Source: Clostridiales bacterium (GTDB lineage: Bacteria > Bacillota > Clostridia > Lachnospirales > Lachnospiraceae). Taken from it: a stretch of 64,000 bases of DNA. The stretch covers positions 1 through 64,000 of the forward strand of contig JAHZAT010000036.1 in assembly GCA_019423795.1 (NCBI GenBank), read 5' to 3'. Every line of letters begins with the position of its first letter. The first letter of the stretch is position 1. The position numbers were made by a program, and so were the translations under genes. Of this stretch, positions 36,973 to 44,212 are shown piece after piece. The notes below the pieces were generated by a model. It was given only the letters and a program-made list of their open reading frames with translations. It had not been told where the DNA came from and ran no database searches.

Positions 36973-38334
36973 ATGGATCAGACGTATATGAAAGAAAAAC
37001 CAATTTTACCATTATTATTATCAATGGCGCTGCCAATGGTAATCTCCATGTTTGTAAACTCATTGTATAACATCATTGACAGTATCTTCGTTGCAAAAAT
37101 CAGTGAAGATGCAATGAACGCTTTATCTCTTGTATATCCAGTGCAAAATCTGATCAACTCAGTTGCGGTTGGATTTGGTGTTGGAATTAATGCAGTGATT
37201 GCAATGTGTCTTGGCGCAGGGAAAGCAAAAGAAGCCAATAAAGCAGCAACACAAGGATTGTTTCTAAATACTATTCATGGAATCATTTTTACGATTGTTG
37301 GATTAATGATCATGCCATCATTTTTGGCAATGTTTACAAAAGATCAGACTGTTATCAGAATGGGATTACAATATTCAACCATTGCATTAATGTTTTCAAC
37401 TATTATTATGGTAAGTATTTCTTTTGAGAAGATTTTTCAGGCAGTTGGAAATATGGTGATCACAATGATTGCTTTGATGACTGGTTGTATTGTAAATATT
37501 GTATTAGACCCACTTTTAATCTTTGGAATCGGTTTCTTTCCGAAACTTGGAATTCAAGGTGCGGCACTTGCAACTGGAATTGGACAGAGCAGTACATTGA
37601 TCATCTATTTATTCGTTTATCTATTTCGTCCAATTCATGTAAAGATCAGAAAAGATTGTTTAAAACCAGAAGCTGCATGTATTAAAAGATTATATGCCAT
37701 CGGAATTCCAGCAACTTTAAATATGGCATTACCATCTTTCTTAGTGTCTGCTTTAAATGCGATTTTAGCATCATTTTCACAGACTTATGTTGTTGTTCTT
37801 GGTGTTTATTACAAATTACAGACATTCTTATATCTGACAGCGAATGGAATGATTCAGGGAATGCGCCCGATTATGAGTTATAATTATGGAGCAAAGGAAC
37901 CAGCACGTGTCCGTAAGATCTATCTTATGACATTTGAGATTGTTGTTGGAATCATGGCTGTTGGAACTGTCATTTGTTTTATGATACCGCAGACGCTTAT
38001 GAGTATGTTTACAAACAATCCTGAAACATTAACAGAAGGCACGATCGCACTTCGCATTATTTGTGCAGGATTTGTAGCTTCTTCCGTTTCCGTTGTTTCC
38101 GCAGGTGCATTTGAAGCATTAGGAAAAGGTATTCAGTCTTTTATGATCTCATTTTTACGTTATGTTGTTGTGATCATTCCTGCAGCATTTATATTAAGTA
38201 AAGCAGTTGGAGTACATGGTGTATGGCATGCATTCTGGGTTGCTGAAATCATTACCGCAGTCATTGCTTTTATCCTTTACTATAAACTTATTGGTAGATC
38301 AGGAAAGAACACCGCTACAGTACAGCTTCTTTAA
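36973..38334 (+). CDS. MATE-family efflux transporter
   Basis: A 453-aa transporter with 12 helices that exports drugs or metabolites in exchange for Na+ or H+. The N-terminal ALPMVISMFVNSLYNIIDSIFV, the repeat VGFGVGINAVIAMCLGAGK and the second-half equivalents (QGMRPIMSYNYGAKE) are typical. AAGGAGG lies 11 bases before the ATG. The substrate is not predictable. Confidence 0.94.
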   Translation: MDQTYMKEKPILPLLLSMALPMVISMFVNSLYNIIDSIFVAKISEDAMNALSLVYPVQNLINSVAVGFGVGINAVIAMCLGAGKAKEANKAATQGLFLNTIHGIIFTIVGLMIMPSFLAMFTKDQTVIRMGLQYSTIALMFSTIIMVSISFEKIFQAVGNMVITMIALMTGCIVNIVLDPLLIFGIGFFPKLGIQGAALATGIGQSSTLIIYLFVYLFRPIHVKIRKDCLKPEAACIKRLYAIGIPATLNMALPSFLVSALNAILASFSQTYVVVLGVYYKLQTFLYLTANGMIQGMRPIMSYNYGAKEPARVRKIYLMTFEIVVGIMAVGTVICFMIPQTLMSMFTNNPETLTEGTIALRIICAGFVASSVSVVSAGAFEALGKGIQSFMISFLRYVVVIIPAAFILSKAVGVHGVWHAFWVAEIITAVIAFILYYKLIGRSGKNTATVQLL

Positions 38335-38392
38335 ATTTTGACAGATTCTTTAAAAATGCTTACAATAAACAAAAAGAAAAGGAGCGTAAATT

Positions 38393-38800
38393 ATGGGATA
38401 TATATCAACGATTGAAGTTCGTTATGCAGAAACAGATCAGATGGGGATTGCTCATCATAGTAACTATGCAGTTTGGTTTGAAGTAGCCAGAACTGATTTT
38501 ATTAAAGCCGCTGGCATTTCTTATACAGATGTAGAAAAAGAAGGAATCATCACTCCATTAACAAGCCTTGAATGCAAATATAAAAAAGCAGCTTTCTATG
38601 AGGATCAGTTACAGATTCATGTAAATCTTACCAAGCTGTCTCCTGTTCGTCTAGAGTTTTCTTATAAGGTTACAAGAGGTGATGATCTGATTGCTACTGG
38701 GAAGACAACACATGGTATGGTGACAAAAGATCTAAAACCGATCAATGTAAAAAAAGAACACCCGGAAATTTACCGAATGTTCGAAAATGCTTTAGATTAA
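38393..38800 (+). CDS. Hotdog-fold acyl-CoA thioesterase (YbgC-like)
   Basis: A 135-aa thioesterase of the 4-hydroxybenzoyl-CoA/YbgC type. The active-site stretch is RYAETDQMGIAHHSNYAVWFE (Asp at 14) and the rest of the short hotdog fold is complete. AAAAGGAG precedes the ATG. Its 3' end overlaps the convergent RlmH-like gene by 4 bases. Confidence 0.92.
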   Translation: MGYISTIEVRYAETDQMGIAHHSNYAVWFEVARTDFIKAAGISYTDVEKEGIITPLTSLECKYKKAAFYEDQLQIHVNLTKLSPVRLEFSYKVTRGDDLIATGKTTHGMVTKDLKPINVKKEHPEIYRMFENALD

Positions 38801-39243
38801 AGATAGCTTAACTGCTCAATTAAGATCAGGCGCATTAATTGATGTGGAAATGTCATTTTACTAAAACTTAATTTTAATTTCCCTTTGGATATAACTTTAG
38901 GTGATAATCCAAGGGAACCGCCAATAATAAATGTAATATTATTTATGGACTCCTTGTTCCACTGATTCCATTTCTTCTGGAATTGTTCTGTGGAATAAGG
39001 AGTTCCTTCTATACAGAGAGGAATTACAAAAGATCCTTCTGGAATCTTATCAAGAATTCTCTGTCCTTCAATTTCCTTGATCTTTGCTTCTTCTTTTTCA
39101 CTGGCGTTATCTGGTGTTTTCTCGTCAGGAAGTTCTATAATTTCAAAATCATATTTCTTGCGGATAATCTTTGTGTAGTGATCGATCAGTTCTCTTAAAT
39201 ATGCTTCTTTAATTTTTCCGACGCAGATCATTTGGATTTTCAT
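38797..39243 (-). CDS. rlmH: C-terminally truncated RlmH (copy B)
   Basis: A 148-aa RlmH-type SPOUT methyltransferase, expected to methylate pseudouridine 1915 in helix 69 of 23S rRNA. The N-terminus (MKIQMICVGKIKEAYLREL), the SAM loop (FIIGGSLGLS) and KMTFPHQLMRLILIEQL are normal. The protein then stops after QLSYL, where family members continue with YRAxxIxxxEPYHK, about 11 residues that close the active site. No alternative frame restores the tail, so sequence has been lost at the junction with the convergent thioesterase gene. Whether it is active is open. Confidence 0.85.
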   Translation of the reverse strand: MKIQMICVGKIKEAYLRELIDHYTKIIRKKYDFEIIELPDEKTPDNASEKEEAKIKEIEGQRILDKIPEGSFVIPLCIEGTPYSTEQFQKKWNQWNKESINNITFIIGGSLGLSPKVISKGKLKLSFSKMTFPHQLMRLILIEQLSYL

Positions 39244-39262
39244 ATGTTTTTAATACCTTTCT

Positions 39263-39553
39263 TTATAAATTGATCAACAATTCCCAATAGCCTTTATGAC
39301 TAGTGCCGATTCGTCTAATTGCCTGCTGTTTTTTCATCTTGTCACATAAGTCTTTTATATCGTTTTCATCAATTTCAAGATATTCACATGGCTCATCATC
39401 AACACCAAAAACAATACGTCCTCCTCTTCCATTTGCAAAAGCCACTACTGTTTTCATATATTTTTCGCTTTTTTTAGGCATTTCAACTTTATATTCAATG
39501 TTTATTGACTCTCCTGAAAACAACTTATTTTTCAATATGACTTCTCCTATCAT
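39263..39553 (-). pseudogene. AlbA_2/Schlafen-like ATP-binding protein, internally deleted
   Basis: The N-terminal part (ESINIEYKVE, KTVVAFANGRGGRIVFGVDD) is the AlbA_2/AAA_4 domain of putative transcriptional regulators. After residue 75 it jumps straight to RRIGTSHKGYWEL, the usual C-terminal end of such proteins of 400-500 aa. The middle is missing, so this 96-codon frame is a remnant. Confidence 0.7.
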
Positions 39554-39629
39554 TATTCATTCAAACTCCACTCATACAATGACAAAAAAGCTCCTTTCAT
39601 CTGAAATAGATCCCTTGTTGCAAAAAACA

Positions 39630-39758
39630 CTTTTATGTACTAAAAATGCGGTTGTTGCAAGTAATAAAGCAGCCCTGCATCTATACAAGAAACTTGGATT
39701 TATCCAGCTTGGTGTAATTCCAAAGGAATTCCAGATTTTTTCTTTTACCTTACTTTGA
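39630..39758 (+). pseudogene. GNAT acetyltransferase 3' remnant
   Basis: The plus strand encodes NKAALHLYKKLGFIQLG, the C-terminal acetyl-CoA-binding signature of GNAT enzymes, with no N-terminal domain upstream. It faces the AlbA_2 remnant and ends against the RNase H gene. Confidence 0.6.
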
Positions 39759-40389
39759 TCCACTCCTGATCTTCTTTCTTCTCGAAGCTTCCATCTCCGA
39801 TTCCTAATGCAGATTTCGCTAACATATCTGCATAATCGTTATATTTATCATTGGAATGTCCTTTGACTTTTACAAACTTAATCTGAACATGCTGTTTCAT
39901 TTCTTCATAAATTCTCTGATAAGCCTGTGTTCCTTCTTTTTTTGCTGCCCACTCACCTGTACACCATTTCTGGATTCCTTCATAGTCATAGTGAATTGCA
40001 AGTTTTTTGTAGCCATTTTCTTTTGCAAAACGCATGGCTGCTTCGGAACCTTTGATCTCGCCTGCTACATTACGCATCGTTGCCAGTTCTTCATCTATGT
40101 ATGGATATGCAAAATAGCGTTCTTTTCCGTCATGCATCAAAACCATTCCATAGGAAAATCTCTTCTGGGAATGATCATAACTTCCGTCCACATATGCAAC
40201 TAATGTGTCTTCATCAATCTGCATCAATTCGTTTGCATCGGGATTTAAAAACTCTTCCGCTTCTGCTTTTGTTTTAAATCCTTTGTATCTTGCATTTGGA
40301 AATCCCATCACCTGTGCTTTGCATGCATCCCATGACATGTAGATTCCTGGTTTTCTTCCTTTTTTTACTGCATAAAATTTTCCTGCCAT
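39745..40389 (-). CDS. Viroplasmin-domain ribonuclease HI
   Basis: A 214-aa protein with an N-terminal viroplasmin/RNase H1 hybrid-binding domain (KFYAVKKGRKPGIYMSWDAC to FKTKAEAEEFL, residues 4-48). A C-terminal RNase HI domain follows (VAYVDGSYDHS, NVAGEIKGSEAA, HYDYEGIQKW, HSNDKYNDYADMLAKSA). The four acidic catalytic residues are present. It removes RNA from RNA/DNA hybrids. Confidence 0.93.
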   Translation of the reverse strand: MAGKFYAVKKGRKPGIYMSWDACKAQVMGFPNARYKGFKTKAEAEEFLNPDANELMQIDEDTLVAYVDGSYDHSQKRFSYGMVLMHDGKERYFAYPYIDEELATMRNVAGEIKGSEAAMRFAKENGYKKLAIHYDYEGIQKWCTGEWAAKKEGTQAYQRIYEEMKQHVQIKFVKVKGHSNDKYNDYADMLAKSALGIGDGSFEKKEDQEWIKVR

Positions 40390-40401
40390 ATTTTTTCCTC
40401 T

Positions 40402-41508
40402 TTATTTCTTTGTATTTAAAGTGATAACTACATATTCGGAATGTCCGCCTGTACGGATTGGATATCCCCAGCCGCCGATTCCGGAACTTACAATTACCTG
40501 ATAATCTCCATCTTGTCGGTATCCATAATTTAACTCATTCACACCGATCAGCTCTCCAAGCTGTCCTGTCGGCCAGATCTGTCCAGCATGGGTATGTCCG
40601 GATAAAGAAAGATCAACGCCGGCTTTACGGTTTTCTTTTAAATCTTTTGGCTGATGATCCAGCAATAGCACAAATTCATCTTTCTTTTTATCTCCAACAA
40701 CTTCTTTAATATCTTTTCGATCAACTGTTGCATCTTTTCTTCCAACAATACGGAAGTTATCATTGATCTGATAGGACTGATCTTCTAGTACATGAATTTC
40801 ATTTTCTTTTAATGTCCTTCTTAATTCCTCCGGTGTATAAAACGGTTTGTTTGTGTAGTAATTATAATCATGATTTCCAAATACATAAAAGATTCCATAG
40901 GTTGTTTTAATCTGTCCTAATTCTTCTGCAACTATCTGCATCTCTTCTTTTGTTGTATTTTCATCGAAGATATCCCCTGTCAGAGCAAGAATATCTGGAT
41001 GTTGTGCCTGAATCTTTCGACAATATGTCTTAAATTTCTCTGTTGTCATCGTTGTTGGTGTATGAAGATCTGAAATCTGAACAATCTTCATTCCATTTTT
41101 TATCTGTTTTTTGGTTGTAAGGTTATAGGTTGTCTGTCTTACATTTTTGATATTATAACTTCCATATCCTGCTGCCACTGCAACTGTTAAAAATCCAAGA
41201 ATGCAGCTTTGATATAAAAATCTTAAAACTTTCCCAGACTTTTTACCTTTACAGACTCTTTTCCCAATCTGCCATACAATCTCCATCACCCCACATGCTG
41301 CCAGAAAATGAAAGATCAATACTGCTCCAAGCCCATATAACATCCATCCCCATCTAACACAGCAAAGTGTCAGGATCAATGAAATAATATTGCTTATTTT
41401 CTCCTTCTTATCAAGATGAAATAATGTCAGAATCCTTCGGGTCACATGGAATATATAAATTCCAAGTGGTATCCAGATGATTGCCGGCAAAATATACCAT
41501 AGTGCCAT
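40402..41508 (-). CDS. Membrane-bound metallophosphoesterase (YkuE/YaeI-like)
   Basis: A 368-aa protein with three or four N-terminal membrane helices and a calcineurin-like phosphoesterase domain. The metal-binding motifs are ISDLHT, LTGDIFDE, FGNHDYNYY and LSGHTHAGQIWP. Related proteins act on phospholipid-type substrates at the membrane; the natural substrate here is unknown. Confidence 0.92.
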   Translation of the reverse strand: MALWYILPAIIWIPLGIYIFHVTRRILTLFHLDKKEKISNIISLILTLCCVRWGWMLYGLGAVLIFHFLAACGVMEIVWQIGKRVCKGKKSGKVLRFLYQSCILGFLTVAVAAGYGSYNIKNVRQTTYNLTTKKQIKNGMKIVQISDLHTPTTMTTEKFKTYCRKIQAQHPDILALTGDIFDENTTKEEMQIVAEELGQIKTTYGIFYVFGNHDYNYYTNKPFYTPEELRRTLKENEIHVLEDQSYQINDNFRIVGRKDATVDRKDIKEVVGDKKKDEFVLLLDHQPKDLKENRKAGVDLSLSGHTHAGQIWPTGQLGELIGVNELNYGYRQDGDYQVIVSSGIGGWGYPIRTGGHSEYVVITLNTKK

Positions 41509-41532
41509 GATCTCCTCCTTATTTTAGAAAAG

Positions 41533-41557
41533 AAAAAATCCTGCAACGCAGGATTTC
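41533..41557 (-). terminator. Terminator between the Zn-protease and phosphoesterase genes
   Basis: On the minus strand AAATCCTGC-GTT-GCAGGATTT is a perfect 9-bp stem followed by TTTTCTTTTC. It terminates the protease transcript. Confidence 0.85.
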
Positions 41558-41574
41558 TTCTCAAATTTATATTT

Positions 41575-42276
41575 CTAGTCGTTATCTCTTCCTCCGAATA
41601 AAATAACCAGACGAAGTAAACTAAGGATTGCCGCTGCTGCACTTGCCACATAAGTGAGTGCTGCTGCAGTTAATACCTTCCTTGTCTGTGCTACTTCATC
41701 ACCATACATGATTCCTGTATTGCCAAGGATCTTTAAAGCTCTTGCTGAAGCGTTAAATTCAACTGGAAGTGTTACCAGCTGAAAGATAACTGCCAATGAG
41801 AATAATAAAATTCCGATATTCAGCAGTGTCTGGTTCATTCCAAGAACAACACCACCGATAATAAACAGCCAAGATAAATTAGATCCTAAATTCACGGTTG
41901 GAACCATCGCTCCACGAATCTTTAATGGTGTATATCCTTGCTGATGTTGTACGGCATGCCCACATTCATGAGCTGCAACGCCGATCGCTGCAATGGAATC
42001 AGATCCATAAGTTGCATCGGATAATCGTAGTACCTTATTCTTTGGATCATAATGATCCGTAAGATTACCACTGACTCGTTCTACAGAAACATCGTAGATT
42101 CCTGCCTGATTTAAAATACGTTGCGCCGCCTGCGAACCTGTTAATCCACAATGGCAACGAACTCTTGAATACCTTCGGAATGTTGAATTCATCTTAGAAG
42201 ATGCAATCATTGTAATGATCACCCCGACGATGATCAAAATATACGTTGGGTCGAAATAATAACCATATGGGTACAT
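41575..42276 (-). CDS. Membrane zinc metallopeptidase (YugP family)
   Basis: A 233-aa membrane protease of the neutral zinc metallopeptidase (DUF2268/YugP) family. The HEXXH-type site is AAHECGHAVQH near residues 95-105, flanked by helices (YILIIVGVIITMIASSKM, LSWLFIIGGVVLGM, LLFSLAVIFQLV). EFNASARAL carries the family's third conserved block. The biological substrate is unknown. Confidence 0.92.
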   Translation of the reverse strand: MYPYGYYFDPTYILIIVGVIITMIASSKMNSTFRRYSRVRCHCGLTGSQAAQRILNQAGIYDVSVERVSGNLTDHYDPKNKVLRLSDATYGSDSIAAIGVAAHECGHAVQHQQGYTPLKIRGAMVPTVNLGSNLSWLFIIGGVVLGMNQTLLNIGILLFSLAVIFQLVTLPVEFNASARALKILGNTGIMYGDEVAQTRKVLTAAALTYVASAAAAILSLLRLVILFGGRDND

Positions 42277-42301
42277 AAATATCTCCCTTCTTTCTCTATA
42301 A

Positions 42302-42333
42302 CATGTAGAAGATTATATCGTTCCTTCTACATG
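42302..42333 (-). repeat. Inverted repeat between ddh and the Zn-protease gene
   Basis: CATGTAGAAG (42302-42311) and CTTCTACATG (42324-42333) form a perfect 10-bp stem with a 12-base loop, 26 bases before the protease start. It lacks a T-run and could be an operator or leader hairpin. Confidence 0.6.
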
Positions 42334-42405
42334 AAATCAAGGCAGTTTAGAAATATTTTATTTCTTTTTATAATCATTTTATTGAACGATTGATTCTTTA
42401 TCTTT

Positions 42406-43389
42406 TTATAACAAAGAAGCTCTTAATTCTTCTCCAGATTTGGCACTTAAATATGCTGGTGCGATATCAAATACAGTCTTGCATCCGCTCTGTCCTTCTT
42501 TGGAAAGTTTGTATGCAGCTCTTGCATATGCAACTAAAACGCTTGATGTAAATTCTGGGTTAGAATCTAATTTTAAGCTGTATTCGATAATGTGTTTGTT
42601 TTCTTTTTCCCATCCTGTGCATCCGCTTCTTAATACGAATCCACCATGAGGGATCTTGCTGTGATCACGATCTAATTCTTCCTGACTGATGAAATGTACT
42701 GTTGTGTCATAGTCTGAGAAGTAGTTCGGCATTGTTTTGATCTCTTCTTCTACTTTCTTCGCATCTGCACCTTCTTCAAGGACTACAAAACATTCTCTTG
42801 TATGTTTCTGTCTTGTTGTAAGTTCTGGATCTTCTCCATTACGAACTGCTTCTAAGGCTGCTTCTACAGGAATTGTGTACTGTTTACCATCTTTGACACC
42901 TTCTACACGACGAATTGCATCAGAATGTCCCTGGCTGACACCTTTTCCCCAGAATGTGTAATCCTTTCCTTCTGGAAGGATTGCGTTTGCATACATTCTA
43001 TTTAAAGAGAACATTCCTGGATCCCAACCTACAGAGATGATTCCAATATGTCCATTTTCTTTTGCTGCTTTATCTACATTTGCAAAATGTTCTGGAATTC
43101 TTGCGTGTGTATCAAAGCTATCTACTACGTTAAATAATTTTGCATATTCTGGTGTTTGAACAGGAAGATCTGTTGCACTTCCTCCACATAACATTAAAAC
43201 GTCAATCTTATCTTTCCAATCTTCTACATCTTTGACATTACATACAGCTGCACCTTCTGTTAAAATGCTGACTGTCGCTGGATCTCTTCTTGTAAATACA
43301 GCTACAAGCTCCAAATCGTCATTCTGTTTGATCGCGCATTCAATTCCGCGTCCAAGGTTACCATAACCCATAATACCAATTCTAATCAT
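42406..43389 (-). CDS. ddh: meso-Diaminopimelate D-dehydrogenase
   Basis: A 327-aa NADPH-dependent enzyme that converts tetrahydrodipicolinate and ammonia directly to meso-DAP for lysine and peptidoglycan. The Rossmann start (RIGIMGYGNLGRGIECAI) and the conserved SVGWDPGMFSLNRMYANAILP and FWGKGVSQGHSDAIRRV stretches are diagnostic. GGAGAAAGATCAATG gives a good start. Confidence 0.96.
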   Translation of the reverse strand: MIRIGIMGYGNLGRGIECAIKQNDDLELVAVFTRRDPATVSILTEGAAVCNVKDVEDWKDKIDVLMLCGGSATDLPVQTPEYAKLFNVVDSFDTHARIPEHFANVDKAAKENGHIGIISVGWDPGMFSLNRMYANAILPEGKDYTFWGKGVSQGHSDAIRRVEGVKDGKQYTIPVEAALEAVRNGEDPELTTRQKHTRECFVVLEEGADAKKVEEEIKTMPNYFSDYDTTVHFISQEELDRDHSKIPHGGFVLRSGCTGWEKENKHIIEYSLKLDSNPEFTSSVLVAYARAAYKLSKEGQSGCKTVFDIAPAYLSAKSGEELRASLL

Positions 43390-43546
43390 TGATCTTTCTC
43401 CTTTTTGACTTTATTAGATTCAGTATATCATTAATGAGTTTTTCATTCAACGTATTCTTTCTGTCATTTTTTTGCTATAATAACTTTAAAAATTCCCGAT
43501 AATTCTTACTTTTCGGGTCAGTTTAACAGAAATGAGGAATTTTATC

Positions 43547-44161
43547 ATGTCATTCACCGGCATTTTTAAAGCAAAAGATGGAATCGTCGCTGTCGTCGAT
43601 TCAAAAGCATCCAAAACAGAAGATGGTCAGTCTTACGAAGATCTTCATAGGAATCCAGAAAAACTATTTATATTCCAAAACGGAATCGCTACAACTTTTG
43701 GAGCAAACCAGATCCTAGTACAAAACCCCTTTGAATTTTCCTCAAAAGTTATTGCAATTGAGGATCTCGTTTATGAATATCTACATTTAAAAAATATGTT
43801 AGATGCCTCATTCTTCCAATCTCTACTCGTAAAAATGACATCCAATCCAGCCAACACGGAACCAGTGAACTTCCTGATCGGGCGAAAAATCCGGCAAGAA
43901 GAATATCTATTAGAACACCATCAAGTACGCTATTGCGCTTACGCCCAAAGACTAGGAACTCCAATGGAACATTTCTTTACTGGTGGAGATGAAAAATATC
44001 GGAAACACTTTGATAGCCTTCCCTACCTTTCACAGATCACATCTGTTGATGTATTACAGAAAACAGTGGCGAACGAATTGGATGAATTAATTCAATATTA
44101 TGACAACCAAACTGAATACAATCCTGTTGGAAAGCCTGTGAAATCCTATATTTTAAGATAA
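43547..44161 (+). CDS. Putative Ntn hydrolase, proteasome-beta/HslV-like
   Basis: A 204-aa protein I do not recognise by name, but its first 55 residues follow the proteasome beta-subunit pattern. SFTGIFKAKDGIVAVVDSKAS lines up with the TTxxGIxxKDGVVxAADxRxT start, and PEKLFIFQNGIATTFGAN with the KIxxIxxxxxxxxAGxxAD block. On this alignment, after Met removal Ser2 would be the N-terminal nucleophile (Thr1 equivalent), Asp18 matches Asp17 and Lys39 matches Lys33. GAGGAA, 8 bases before the ATG at 43547, favours this start over the ATG at 43532, which is what places Ser at position 2. No partner ATPase is near. The fold call is inference. Confidence 0.5.
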   Translation: MSFTGIFKAKDGIVAVVDSKASKTEDGQSYEDLHRNPEKLFIFQNGIATTFGANQILVQNPFEFSSKVIAIEDLVYEYLHLKNMLDASFFQSLLVKMTSNPANTEPVNFLIGRKIRQEEYLLEHHQVRYCAYAQRLGTPMEHFFTGGDEKYRKHFDSLPYLSQITSVDVLQKTVANELDELIQYYDNQTEYNPVGKPVKSYILR

Positions 44162-44212
44162 AATGCGAATGGGTCTCAGAATAGAATACATACAGATCAT
44201 CCAACACACAAC

